DNA of 64,000 bases from Prochlorococcus_E sp000760215 (lineage in GTDB: Bacteria > Cyanobacteriota > Cyanobacteriia > PCC-6307 > Cyanobiaceae). Both the position numbers and the translations under genes were made by a program. Below are positions 17,103 through 26,911 of the stretch, one piece after another. The stretch is from assembly GCF_047303175.1 (NCBI RefSeq), contig NZ_CP138945.1. One strand, written 5' to 3'. The first letter of the stretch is position 1. Every line of letters begins with the position of its first letter. The notes beneath the pieces are model-generated. The model was given only the letters and a program-made list of their open reading frames with translations. It ran no database searches and was not told the origin of the DNA.

Positions 17103-20072
17103 TTAATTTTTAACTTTTCTCTTTACGTGATGTTTATCTAAAACTTTTTTCAAATAACGTCCTGTATAACTAGCTGAATGCATTGCAACATCCTCAGGAG
17201 TACCACAAACTAAAACTTCTCCACCACGATCACCACCATCAGGGCCTAAATCAATAATCCAATCAGAGCATCGAATCACATCTAAATTATGTTCAATAAC
17301 AATAATGGAATTTCCTTTATCAACCAATCGTTGAAGAACATCCATCAATTTATGTACATCAGAAAAGCTTAAGCCTGTAGTAGGTTCATCAATTAAATAT
17401 AAAGTTTTACCGGTAGCTCGACGAGAAAGTTCTGTAGCAAGTTTGACCCTTTGAGCCTCGCCTCCTGAAAGTGTTGGTGCAGGCTGGCCTAATTTAATAT
17501 ATCCAAGACCAACATCTACTAAGGTTCGTAACCTATCAGCAGCTTGAGGTATTGCAGAGAAAACTTCTACTGATTGCTCTACAGTCATTTCTAGAACATC
17601 AGCAATTGTATAACCTTTGTATTTAACTTGTAGAGTTTCTCGATTAAATCTTGCACCTTTACAAACATCACATTGAACATATACATCGGGTAAAAAATTC
17701 ATCTCAATAACATTTACACCTTGGCCTTTACAGGCCTCACATCGACCACCTTTTACATTAAAACTAAACTGACCTACTTGATAGCCTCTTGCCTTAGCCT
17801 CAATAGAAGCAGCAAATATTTGTCTTATTGGGTCAAAAGCACCGGTATAGGTTGCAGGGTTAGAGCGAGGAGTTCTCCCTATAGGTGATTGATCAATAAC
17901 AATTACTTTGTCAATAGATTTAATCCCTCTCAATTCCTCTAAACCCTTAGGAAAAGGAACTTTTAATCCAAGTTGATTATTAATAGCAGGGTGTAATAAT
18001 TCATTCACTAAAGTGCTTTTACCACTGCCACTAACACCAGTAACAGAAACTAATCGGCCTAATGGAAACTCAACAGAAAGATTCTTTAAATTATTACGCT
18101 TACAACCAATCAAACGCAAGTTACGGCTAACACCTTTTCTTCTTTCAATAGGAGTAGGTATAGAAGATCTACCGCTTAAATATTGCCCTGTAAGTGACTC
18201 TTTGCTAGATAATAATTCATCTATAGATCCTTCCGCGATAATCTTTCCACCATGAATACCAGCACCTGGTCCAATATCTACTAAATAATCTGCAGCACGT
18301 ATTGTATCTTCGTCATGTTCTACAACTATTAAAGTATTTCCAAGATCTCTAAGTCTTTGTAAGGTAGCAAGTAAAAGATCATTATCTCTCTGATGCAAAC
18401 CTATACTAGGTTCATCTAAAACATAAAGTACACCTGTTAAACCAGCACCAATTTGTGTTGCCAACCTTATACGCTGAGCCTCACCTCCAGATAAAGTCAT
18501 AGCTGGTCTATCTAAGCTTAAATAATCAAGACCAACATCTAGAAGAAACTTTAAACGTAAACGAATCTCTTTTAAGACCAATTCTCCTATTTGTATTTGT
18601 CTAGAAGAAAGTAAAGGTTTAGAGTTCTTTGATTTCCCTGTTCCCATCAATTCTTCGATGCATGAAAGTGTTTCTTTGACACTAATCTCAGTTAAATCAG
18701 ATATAGAGTAAGGTCCTACTTTGACTGCTAAAGCTTCTGGTCTTAATCTTTTTCCAGAACAAGTAGAGCATGGTACTAATTCCAAATATTTTTCAAGTTT
18801 TTGACGAACAGACTCTCCATTTGCATCACGTAACTGTCTTTCTAAAATAGGTAATATACCTTCAAATTTTCTCTTATAACCATCTTGAGTCTTGTAACGA
18901 CTATCAGATTGAATTAGAATTGCCTTTTCACTTCCATTAAGTAATATATTTTGCTGTTCTTCCGTTAATTCTTTCCAAGGTGTTTTGATTTCAAAGCCAT
19001 ATTCTTCACCTACAGAAAATAATAAGGAAAAATAATATGAATTTTCTTTTTCACTCCAAGGAGCAACTGCTGCATACACAGGTAAAGATGGATCTGGAAT
19101 TACTGTTACAGCAGTAAATTTCTTTAAATGGCCTAAGCCATGGCAATCAGGACAAGCTCCATAGGGACTATTGAATGAAAACAATCTTGGCGATAATTCT
19201 TCAATAACAGCACCATGAACTGGACAAGCAAAATTCTCAGAAAACAACCTTTCACGTTCAATTCCATCAGGTAAATCTTCATCTTTTTTGGGTACAACTT
19301 CAACAATTGCCAATCCATCTCCACGTTTTAAAGCAGTTTGCAAAGAATCAGTGAGACGTTCTTGAATACCATCTCTTGCAATTAATCGATCTACGACAAC
19401 ATCAATCGTATGTGTATGGTTTTTATCAAGTTCAATATTGTCAGATAACTCTCTGACTTCCTTATTAATTCTTACTCGTGCAAATCCTTCAGCAGCTAAG
19501 CCTGATAACAATTTAGCGTGTGTTCCTTTTTTACCACGAACCACGGATGCAAGTAATTGATATCTTGTGCCTTCAGGAAGAGTCACAATCTGATCAACCA
19601 TTTCATCTATTGTCTGAGGCCTTATTCGACGATTACATTCAGGGCAATGTGGTTCTCCTGCTCGTCCATATAAAAGTCGTAAATAATCTTTAATCTCAGT
19701 AACTGTTCCTACAGTAGACCGAGGGTTATGACTAGTAGATTTTTGGTCAATAGAAATTGCTGGAGAAAGCCCCTCTATTGCATCAACATCAGGCTTATCT
19801 ACTTGACCAAGAAACTGTCTTGCATAAGCTGAAAGACTTTCAACATAACGTCGCTGGCCTTCAGCAAAAATAGTATCGAAAGCTAATGAACTTTTCCCAC
19901 TTCCACTAACCCCAGTAAAAACAATGAACTTATTTCTAGGAATAGTTAGATCAACGTTTTTAAGATTATGTTGCCGAGCACCACGAATTTTAATTAGATC
20001 CTCAAAAGAGTCAGATATTAAGGATTTCGAATTAGCTTTACCCACAGAGGGCCTCATGTTCGAAGTATTCAA
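17103..20072 (-). CDS. uvrA: Excinuclease ABC subunit A
   Basis: Damage-recognition ATPase of nucleotide excision repair, 989 aa. Two ABC modules are present: Walker A FTGVSGSGKSSLAFDTIFAEGQ (about residue 54) and VTGVSGSGKSTLVNELL (about residue 685). The signatures are LSGGEAQRIRLATQIGAG and LSGGEAQRVKLATELSRR. Zinc-finger cysteines occur as CPEC...CP, CPDCHG and CEACKGQG/CDVCKG. The N-terminus has about 25 residues before the conserved IRGARQHNLKNVDL, so the exact start (20072 or a later Met) is uncertain. recN lies 30 bp upstream on the same strand, forming a repair pair. Confidence 0.98.
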   Translation of the reverse strand: MNTSNMRPSVGKANSKSLISDSFEDLIKIRGARQHNLKNVDLTIPRNKFIVFTGVSGSGKSSLAFDTIFAEGQRRYVESLSAYARQFLGQVDKPDVDAIEGLSPAISIDQKSTSHNPRSTVGTVTEIKDYLRLLYGRAGEPHCPECNRRIRPQTIDEMVDQIVTLPEGTRYQLLASVVRGKKGTHAKLLSGLAAEGFARVRINKEVRELSDNIELDKNHTHTIDVVVDRLIARDGIQERLTDSLQTALKRGDGLAIVEVVPKKDEDLPDGIERERLFSENFACPVHGAVIEELSPRLFSFNSPYGACPDCHGLGHLKKFTAVTVIPDPSLPVYAAVAPWSEKENSYYFSLLFSVGEEYGFEIKTPWKELTEEQQNILLNGSEKAILIQSDSRYKTQDGYKRKFEGILPILERQLRDANGESVRQKLEKYLELVPCSTCSGKRLRPEALAVKVGPYSISDLTEISVKETLSCIEELMGTGKSKNSKPLLSSRQIQIGELVLKEIRLRLKFLLDVGLDYLSLDRPAMTLSGGEAQRIRLATQIGAGLTGVLYVLDEPSIGLHQRDNDLLLATLQRLRDLGNTLIVVEHDEDTIRAADYLVDIGPGAGIHGGKIIAEGSIDELLSSKESLTGQYLSGRSSIPTPIERRKGVSRNLRLIGCKRNNLKNLSVEFPLGRLVSVTGVSGSGKSTLVNELLHPAINNQLGLKVPFPKGLEELRGIKSIDKVIVIDQSPIGRTPRSNPATYTGAFDPIRQIFAASIEAKARGYQVGQFSFNVKGGRCEACKGQGVNVIEMNFLPDVYVQCDVCKGARFNRETLQVKYKGYTIADVLEMTVEQSVEVFSAIPQAADRLRTLVDVGLGYIKLGQPAPTLSGGEAQRVKLATELSRRATGKTLYLIDEPTTGLSFSDVHKLMDVLQRLVDKGNSIIVIEHNLDVIRCSDWIIDLGPDGGDRGGEVLVCGTPEDVAMHSASYTGRYLKKVLDKHHVKRKVKN

Positions 20073-20101
20073 TCATATGATCCTATAAAATTTAATGCTA
20101 G

Positions 20102-21787
20102 TTATGCGGCTTTGTTATCCAACAAACTTGCAGCATATACACTTGCCTCAGTAAAATTCCCTCCAGCTAATGTAGCCAGTGCAGCTTGACGATCTCCAAA
20201 CTCCTTTAATAAAAGGACTTTCGAATTGGTTGTTCCATTATTAATAGATTTTGAAACAGAAAAATGATGATCCGCTAAAGCAGCAACAAGAGGTTGATGT
20301 GTAATACAAAAGATCTGTTTATTAAGAGATAAATCCTTTAACAACTTTGCAATTGCTGTACTAATTCTCCCACTCACTCCTGAATCAATTTCATCAAAAA
20401 GCAAAGTAGTAGAAGGGCTTATGTCAGAAAATACAGTTGCCAAGGCAAGTGAAAATCTTGAAAGCTCTCCTCCAGATGCTATTTGAGATAAAGGGGCTAA
20501 AGGTTGCCCTGGGTTTGAGGAAAACATAAATTCAATACGGTCAACACCTATTTGAGATGGAAGTATATTGGAAAAATCAATTTTAAAAATTATATTTTCT
20601 AAGCCTAATGGATACAAATGCTGAACAAGACTCTCTTCTAATTGTTGAGCATATCTTTTTCGTAGAATAGTAAGCTCTAAAGTGGATTGATTAAATTTTA
20701 ATCTAAGACTCTTCTCCTGACTTTCTAAAAGATTTAAACTATCATTATAGTCCTGAATATTTAATACTGCTTTAGACTTCTGTTTCTTTAAAAATAGTCC
20801 AGAAAAATCAAGCTGATATCTTTTTTTCAAATTATTGATATCTGATAATCTTGATTGAATATTTTCTAATTCATTACTTTCATTATCTAATTGATACTTA
20901 TAATCACTTAGAGATGATAGAAACTCTTCTAACTTATAATTAGATTCTACTAAAGTTTCAAAATTTTTTATTAAAGAAGAATCTAATTTTAATAAAGATT
21001 TCATCTCTTGAATGCAAACAGAAAAGTGATCTAAAGCTGTTGGCAAATCTTGATTATTTTCATTTAATCTACTAAACAATAGCCCTAAAGATTCATGTAT
21101 CTTAACACTGTGAAGAATTCTGTCTTGTTCCTTTTTTAAAGTATTTTCCTCATCAGGATCTTCAATTTGAAGTGAGTCTAAATCTTCTAAAAATGTTTTA
21201 GCAATTAAAAATCTAGAATCAAAACTTTCTTTTTCTTTCTTTAAATCTATAAGCTTTGATTCTGCTAATTTCCAACTATTCCAATTTTCCTTCACACTCA
21301 ACTTGGCTTTTTTAATAACATCAGAACCAAGGCGATCAAGCATTCTTAATTGTTCTAAAGATGATGTTAATAAGTGAAATTTACCTTGCTCTGTTAAATC
21401 AATCAAAGAGGGCCTTAATGAAAGCAATTGCTTCCGATTAATAATTTCTCCATTTAATCTAATGCGGCTTGATAAACGGTCATCTTTTATTTTCCAATCT
21501 CTTGAAATAAAAAGTTCAGACTCAAAGTGATCAAAAGAATTTTCTTTAAGCCAATTCTCTACATTTGAATCAATTGAAAAACAAGCCTCTATCAAACATT
21601 CTTTAGATCCAGCCCGCATAAGGCGAGAAGAAGGAACACTTGATCCTCCCAGCAAAGAATCAATAGCTAATAAAAAAACAGACTTACCAGCTCCAGTTTC
21701 TCCAGTAAATACAGAAAACCCTTTTTCAAAACGAAGGTCTAAGCTTTCCATAAGAGCAATATTATTGAGCCGCAGTCCTAGAAGCAC
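20102..21787 (-). CDS. recN: DNA repair protein RecN
   Basis: SMC-like ATPase for double-strand break repair, 561 aa. Walker A FTGETGAGKSVFLLAIDSLLGG is near the N-terminus. A long coiled-coil middle (about residues 150-375) is followed by the signature IASGGELSRFSLALATV and Walker B TTLLFDEIDSGVSG, then ITHQPLVAALADHHFSV. The start is GTG at 21787; nearby ATGs are out of frame. It is first in a minus-strand pair with uvrA and divergent from the ABC1 kinase gene 76 bp away. Confidence 0.96.
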   Translation of the reverse strand: MLLGLRLNNIALMESLDLRFEKGFSVFTGETGAGKSVFLLAIDSLLGGSSVPSSRLMRAGSKECLIEACFSIDSNVENWLKENSFDHFESELFISRDWKIKDDRLSSRIRLNGEIINRKQLLSLRPSLIDLTEQGKFHLLTSSLEQLRMLDRLGSDVIKKAKLSVKENWNSWKLAESKLIDLKKEKESFDSRFLIAKTFLEDLDSLQIEDPDEENTLKKEQDRILHSVKIHESLGLLFSRLNENNQDLPTALDHFSVCIQEMKSLLKLDSSLIKNFETLVESNYKLEEFLSSLSDYKYQLDNESNELENIQSRLSDINNLKKRYQLDFSGLFLKKQKSKAVLNIQDYNDSLNLLESQEKSLRLKFNQSTLELTILRKRYAQQLEESLVQHLYPLGLENIIFKIDFSNILPSQIGVDRIEFMFSSNPGQPLAPLSQIASGGELSRFSLALATVFSDISPSTTLLFDEIDSGVSGRISTAIAKLLKDLSLNKQIFCITHQPLVAALADHHFSVSKSINNGTTNSKVLLLKEFGDRQAALATLAGGNFTEASVYAASLLDNKAA

Positions 21788-21863
21788 ATCATTAAAGTAA
21801 CCTATATAAAAGCTACCTAATCCTTTATCAAATTAGAAGGGTTAATCAAGTCAGCATCAACAA

Positions 21864-23717
21864 ATGAAAGAAGAACTAAGTGATTTCATAGAAGCAGCTG
21901 GCTTACAGTCTTACGATCCGAATGAAATAAAAAATATATACAAGCAAAATCCAGGTCGACTAATAAAAAGACTTTGGCAAACATTAATACCAATAGCTCT
22001 ATTTTTTATAGCTATTGGTATTGAAAAAATAATTGGACGTTTCAAAGATGAAAAAAAGACACGAGAAAGAGCAAAAGAATTTACTAATCTTTTAGTGAAA
22101 TTAGGGCCAGCTTTTATAAAGGCTGGGCAGGCATTATCAACCAGACCAGATGTTGTACCTCAATTGGTTCTTGAAGAGCTATCTCAATTACAAGATCAGC
22201 TGCCTGGGTTCGATAGTGAATTAGCGTTGAAATGTATAAAAGAAGATTTAGGAAAAACTCATGAAGAAATCTATAAGTACTTCGAAGAAGAGCCAATCTC
22301 AGCAGCATCTCTGGGGCAAGTACATCAAGCTATATTGCATACCGGAGAAAAAGTGGCTGTGAAAATTCAAAGACCAGGCTTAAGAGAACAAATAACTCTT
22401 GATTTATACATAGTACGGAATATTGCAATATGGTCTAAAAAGTATGTCTGGTTTATTAAAAGTGATCTAGTAGGGCTTATCGATGAACTTGGTAGAAGAG
22501 TGTTTGAAGAAATGGATTATATAAATGAAGCTAATAATGCAGAAAAGTTTGCCAATTTACATAAACACAATAAAAACATAACAGTACCAAAAATTTATAA
22601 AGCTTTTACTAGCAAAAGAATATTAACTATGGAGTGGATTGAAGGAGTTAAATTAACTAAACTTGAAAATATTAATAAATTGGGAATAGATCCAAATAAA
22701 ATGATAGAAATAGGCGTGAACTGTAGCCTTCAACAACTATTAGAACATGGATTTTTTCATGCAGATCCTCATCCAGGAAACATACTAGCGTTAGAAGATG
22801 GAAGATTATGTTATTTGGATTTTGGAATGATGAGTGAAGTTTCTGATGAAGCCAGAACTGGGTTAATACAAGCAGTTGTTCATTTGGTAAATAGAAATTT
22901 TAAAAAATTATCTGAAGATTTTGTAGAATTAGGATTTTTAAAAGAAAATATAAACTTAGAACCAATTGTTCCAGCCTTTGAAAAAGTATTTGAATCAACC
23001 TTAGATAAAGGAGTAAGCACTATGGACTTTAAAAGTGTGACTGATGACATGTCTGGTCTCATGTATAGATTTCCATTTCAATTACCACCTTATTACGCAT
23101 TAATAATTAGATCATTAATAACACTAGAAGGAATAGCATTAAGTGTAGATCCAGAATTTAAGATATTAGGAGTAGCGTATCCATATTTTGCAAGGCGGTT
23201 AATGGAAGATCCTGATCCAAAACTAAGAAAAAGCCTAAAAGAAATGCTTTTTGATGAAAATATATTTAAATGGAATAGACTTGAAGACTTGATTAGAAGC
23301 GCTACAAAACAATCAGAAATAGATATTGAAAAATTAATTGATCAAGTTTTAGATTTTTTATTTTCAGAACATGGTGGCATCCTAAGAGAAGAATTAATTG
23401 ACTCAATAGCAGAAAGATTTGATTTAATTAATTTATATGCAATAAAAAATATCAACAAACTATTACCAAAAAACCTACAATCAAATGATATTATTTATAA
23501 TGACGATATTAATAATATGAATGAATTAGAACCTATAAAAAAACTGATTCATATCATTCAAAATTTACCAGGAATTAATTCATATTTAATTTTTAAAAAA
23601 ATTAATAGATTATTAAAAGAGCCCTATGCAAGAATAATGAGTATTAAAATTGCGAAAAAGGTAACAAATAAAAGTGTTGCTAGAATAATCAAGCTTGCCG
23701 CAGGAGATGAGCAATAA
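21864..23717 (+). CDS. ABC1/UbiB-family atypical protein kinase
   Basis: Protein of 617 aa with a membrane-proximal hydrophobic segment at about residues 38-55 and an ABC1 kinase core. The KxGQ motif is KLGPAFIKAGQALSTRPD, followed by the Ala-rich loop EPISAASLGQVHQA, VAVKIQRPG (Lys), and HADPHPGNI with CYLDFGMM (catalytic and metal residues). Cyanobacterial and plastid members are linked to quinone or tocopherol metabolism and plastoglobules. Which role applies here cannot be read from sequence. Its TAA abuts the ATG of the DUF1400 gene with zero spacing, implying co-translation. Third codon positions are A-rich, as expected left of the origin. Confidence 0.93.
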   Translation: MKEELSDFIEAAGLQSYDPNEIKNIYKQNPGRLIKRLWQTLIPIALFFIAIGIEKIIGRFKDEKKTRERAKEFTNLLVKLGPAFIKAGQALSTRPDVVPQLVLEELSQLQDQLPGFDSELALKCIKEDLGKTHEEIYKYFEEEPISAASLGQVHQAILHTGEKVAVKIQRPGLREQITLDLYIVRNIAIWSKKYVWFIKSDLVGLIDELGRRVFEEMDYINEANNAEKFANLHKHNKNITVPKIYKAFTSKRILTMEWIEGVKLTKLENINKLGIDPNKMIEIGVNCSLQQLLEHGFFHADPHPGNILALEDGRLCYLDFGMMSEVSDEARTGLIQAVVHLVNRNFKKLSEDFVELGFLKENINLEPIVPAFEKVFESTLDKGVSTMDFKSVTDDMSGLMYRFPFQLPPYYALIIRSLITLEGIALSVDPEFKILGVAYPYFARRLMEDPDPKLRKSLKEMLFDENIFKWNRLEDLIRSATKQSEIDIEKLIDQVLDFLFSEHGGILREELIDSIAERFDLINLYAIKNINKLLPKNLQSNDIIYNDDINNMNELEPIKKLIHIIQNLPGINSYLIFKKINRLLKEPYARIMSIKIAKKVTNKSVARIIKLAAGDEQ

Positions 23718-24287
23718 ATGAAATTAAAAAATTATCTTATAGCAGGAACCTTTGTTTTATTTTCTTTAGTCCCAACAAAAGTATATTCTGCTGAAAAGAT
23801 CAACTTGTATGTAAATATACTAAGTCGAAGTGTTAGCATTAAAGAATTGGAAGAATTTAGTAAAACTGGCAAAGAAACAAGAATCTTAAAAAAAGTACTT
23901 AAAGATGAAGACAAAGAAACATTAAAAAATCTACTTAAAAAAGAATATAAAACACCAATTAAATTAACGAGTAGATTACTATATAGTCAAATAGGAGAAG
24001 TAATACTGAAAAAAATATCAAAAATAATGTATCCAGATAAAATTCTCGATGAATCTACAAGTATATTTGCTTTAAAATCTGCAACTATCTTATCAATATC
24101 AAAAGAAAATGAATCTATTAATGTTCTTAGATTTTTAAAGGCATACCCTAGCGAAGTTATTGCAATAGATGTAATTGAGTTGAGTAGAGTCGTTAACAAA
24201 GTAGAATCGATGAATGAATTAGTCAAATTCTTTACTGACTCTCCATTGGAAAAACTAAAAAGCAAAAGCAATGCAACGAATCTCTAA
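23718..24287 (+). CDS. Exported DUF1400 domain protein without hydrolase domain
   Basis: A 189-aa protein with a signal peptide (KNYLIAGTFVLFSLVPTKVYSA, cleavage probably after about residue 24). The rest matches the DUF1400 pattern I recall: AEKINLYVNILSRSVSIKELEEFSKTG, then LLYSQIGEVILKKIS and NVLRFLKAYPSEVIAID. In many cyanobacteria DUF1400 precedes an alpha/beta hydrolase domain; here the protein ends after DUF1400 and no GxSxG is present. Directly adjacent to the ABC1 kinase stop and 3 bp before thrC, so it sits in a tight three-gene plus-strand cluster. Function unknown. Confidence 0.75.
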   Translation: MKLKNYLIAGTFVLFSLVPTKVYSAEKINLYVNILSRSVSIKELEEFSKTGKETRILKKVLKDEDKETLKNLLKKEYKTPIKLTSRLLYSQIGEVILKKISKIMYPDKILDESTSIFALKSATILSISKENESINVLRFLKAYPSEVIAIDVIELSRVVNKVESMNELVKFFTDSPLEKLKSKSNATNL

Positions 24288-24290
24288 ATT

Positions 24291-25403
24291 ATGGTAAAGC
24301 AAATGTTGAAAAAAATAAAAAATAAACTATCTCTAAAAAGTTCATATGAACAATGGCCAGGCTTAATCCAAGCTTATAAAAGATGGCTGCCTATTAGCAA
24401 TAAGACACCAATAATAACTCTTCAAGAAGGAGCTACACCTTTAATAGAGTTAACTTATATAAGTAATATAATAGGAAGAAATATAAAATTATATGCAAAA
24501 TATGACGGTCTAAATCCAACTGGTTCATTCAAAGACAGAGGTATGACAATGGCAATAAGTAAAGCAAAAGAAGAAGGTTGTAAAGCAGTGATTTGTGCAA
24601 GCACAGGTAATACTTCTGCATCTGCTGCTGCTTATGCAAAAAAAGGTAATATGAAATGCTTTGTATTAATTCCAGATGGATATGTTGCTCAAGGAAAACT
24701 AGCACAAGCATTAGTATACGGTGCAGAAGTATTAGCTATTAAAGGAAATTTTGATAAAGCATTAAATATTGTTCAAAAATTAGCAAATAACTTTCCAATA
24801 ACTTTAGTAAACTCTGTAAATCCATATCGTTTACAAGGACAAAAAACTGCTGCTTTTGAAATTATAGATGCATTAGGAGAAGCTCCAGATTGGTTATCAA
24901 TACCTATGGGAAATGCAGGAAACATTTCAGCCTATTGGATGGGCTTTAAAGAATATTTTAATGCTGGGATTAGTAAAAGATTACCTAGGATGATGGGATT
25001 CCAAGCAGAAGGATCAGCTCCATTAGTTTTAGGAAAAACAATAGAAAAACCTGAAACAATTGCAACGGCTATAAGAATAGGAAACCCTGTTAATAAAGAA
25101 AAAGCAAATATTGTAAAACAAGAATCTGATGGAGAATTTATAAGCGTAAGTGATGATGAAATAATTAAAGCTTATAAATTACTAGGCAAAGAAGAAGGTA
25201 TTTTCTGTGAACCCGCAAGTGCTGCATCAATTGCTGGGATATTAAAAATAAAAGATAAGATACCTAAAAACACAACAATTGTCTGTGTTTTAACAGGAAA
25301 CGGCTTAAAAGATCCAGATTGTGCAATAAAAAATAATGATGCCTTATTTAAATCTGGTATAGATCCAACACTAGAAAATGTAGCTAAAAATATGGGGTTT
25401 TGA
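24291..25403 (+). CDS. thrC: Threonine synthase
   Basis: PLP enzyme converting O-phosphohomoserine to threonine, 370 aa. PLP lysine lies in NPTGSFKDRGMTMA, the phosphate-binding loop is ICASTGNTSASAAAYA, and VCVLTGNGLKDPD near the C-terminus is characteristic of ThrC. The start is ATG at 24291 with ATGs shortly downstream (MVKQMLKK), so a few residues are uncertain. Last gene before the probable replication origin. Its codons are strongly A-ending, in contrast to T-ending codons in dnaN just beyond. Confidence 0.95.
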   Translation: MVKQMLKKIKNKLSLKSSYEQWPGLIQAYKRWLPISNKTPIITLQEGATPLIELTYISNIIGRNIKLYAKYDGLNPTGSFKDRGMTMAISKAKEEGCKAVICASTGNTSASAAAYAKKGNMKCFVLIPDGYVAQGKLAQALVYGAEVLAIKGNFDKALNIVQKLANNFPITLVNSVNPYRLQGQKTAAFEIIDALGEAPDWLSIPMGNAGNISAYWMGFKEYFNAGISKRLPRMMGFQAEGSAPLVLGKTIEKPETIATAIRIGNPVNKEKANIVKQESDGEFISVSDDEIIKAYKLLGKEEGIFCEPASAASIAGILKIKDKIPKNTTIVCVLTGNGLKDPDCAIKNNDALFKSGIDPTLENVAKNMGF

Positions 25404-25755
25404 TAACAAAAAGACTGGACAATTAATTTTCTGCCTGAGGAATGAAAATCAAAACGAGAAAAATAACTGTGGAAAACAAAACAAAACAAAAATTTTTTTT
25501 CACAAAATAATCAGAAGCTGTGAATAGATAAAACAACTCCACAATTTACAAAAACTTATTAACAGTCGAAATTATCTTAAAGTCCGATTAAAACAAAGGG
25601 TTTAAGGCTTTTCCACAGATTCCTCAGGTACTACTACTACTGTATTATTTAATTTTTTAAGAAATTTAGAAGTATTCTAAAAATAGAAATAATTGATTTT
25701 AAAATAATGACAAAGAGGGCTTTCATTTCTATTCTGAGGCAGGTAGCTTGAATTG
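25404..25755. other. Probable chromosomal replication origin (oriC) upstream of dnaN
   Basis: Non-coding AT-rich stretch of about 350 bp. It contains three matches to TTWTNCACA: TTTTCCACA reversed at 25468-25476, TTTTTCACA at 25496-25504, and TTTTCCACA at 25609-25617. A one-mismatch copy (CTATTCACA reversed) lies at 25519-25527. TTTTCCACA is the DnaA-box form I associate with cyanobacteria. Runs of A and T suited to unwinding lie between and after the boxes. Same-strand genes change from A-ending to T-ending codons, and the plus strand from A/C-rich to T/G-rich, across this point. dnaA is not adjacent, as is usual in this group. The stretch must also hold the dnaN promoter. Confidence 0.8.
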
Positions 25756-26910
25756 ATGAAACTTGTTTGCTCACAATCTGAATTAAATTCAGCTATACAA
25801 TTGGTTAGTAGAGCTGTAGCTACTAGACCAACTCATCCTGTATTAGCGAATATATTGCTAACAGCTGATGAAGGAACTGGGAAATTAAGTCTTACTGGTT
25901 TTGACCTGAATTTAGGAATTCAAACTTCATTAAATGCTTCAGTTGAAATAAGTGGTGCAATAACTTTACCAGCTAAACTTTTTGGTGAAATTATTTCAAA
26001 ACTTTCCTCTGAATTTCCTATCACCCTTGTTAAAAATGAATCTACTGATCAAGTTGAATTAATAAGTAAAAGTGGAATTTATCAAGTTAGATCTATGGCT
26101 GCAGATGATTTCCCAGAATTACCAATTGTTCAAAATGAATCATTTTTGAAAGTTAATTCTAATTCTTTTGCATATGCATTAAAATCCACCTTATTTGCTA
26201 GTAGCTCTGATGAAGCAAAACAAATTTTAACAGGAGTTAATCTTTGTTTTGAAGGAACTTCTTTAAAGTCAGCAGCAACTGATGGACATAGATTAGCTGT
26301 TTTAAATCTTACTGAAGTTTTATCTACATCATCGAATAACTCAGAAAATCAGGAATCTATTGAAATTACTTTACCATCAAGATCATTAAGAGAAGTTGAA
26401 CGTTTTCTTAGTACTTGTAATTCGAATACAGAAATTAGTTTTTTTTATGACCAAGGACAAGTTGTTTTTATATCTTCTGATCAAATAGTAACTACAAGAA
26501 CATTAGATGGATCTTACCCTAATTATAAACAGCTTATTCCAGATACTTTTAAACATGAATTGATATTAGATAGAAAAATATTTATTTCCGCCTTAGATAG
26601 AATATCAGTTTTAGCTGAACAACATAATAACGTTATTAAAATAGCAACTAATAAAAAATTAAATATTTTAAATATTACTGCTGATGCTCAAGATTTAGGT
26701 AGTGGTTCTGAATCTATTCCAATAAAGTTTGATTCTGAAGATATTCAAATAGCTTTTAACTCAAGATATTTACTTGAAGGTTTGAAGGTTATTAATACTG
26801 ATAATATCTCTTTAAAATTCAATGCTCCTACTACACCAGCTATTTTCACGCCTTCCGATGAAGATACAAGTTTTATTTATTTAGTGATGCCAGTACAAAT
26901 ACGTTCTTAA
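25756..26910 (+). CDS. dnaN: DNA polymerase III beta subunit (sliding clamp)
   Basis: Ring-shaped processivity clamp, 384 aa, with three topologically similar domains. Recognisable blocks are MKLVCSQSELNSAIQLVSRAV at the N-terminus, GVNLCFEGTSLKSAATDGHRLAV in the middle, DGSYPNYKQLIP, and the C-terminal SFIYLVMPVQIRS (the MPV/MPI-type end that lines the partner-binding pocket). ATG at 25756 is chosen over a TTG immediately before it. First gene of the operon dnaN-PRC-purL-purF and adjacent to the proposed origin. Confidence 0.98.
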   Translation: MKLVCSQSELNSAIQLVSRAVATRPTHPVLANILLTADEGTGKLSLTGFDLNLGIQTSLNASVEISGAITLPAKLFGEIISKLSSEFPITLVKNESTDQVELISKSGIYQVRSMAADDFPELPIVQNESFLKVNSNSFAYALKSTLFASSSDEAKQILTGVNLCFEGTSLKSAATDGHRLAVLNLTEVLSTSSNNSENQESIEITLPSRSLREVERFLSTCNSNTEISFFYDQGQVVFISSDQIVTTRTLDGSYPNYKQLIPDTFKHELILDRKIFISALDRISVLAEQHNNVIKIATNKKLNILNITADAQDLGSGSESIPIKFDSEDIQIAFNSRYLLEGLKVINTDNISLKFNAPTTPAIFTPSDEDTSFIYLVMPVQIRS

Positions 26911-26911
26911 A

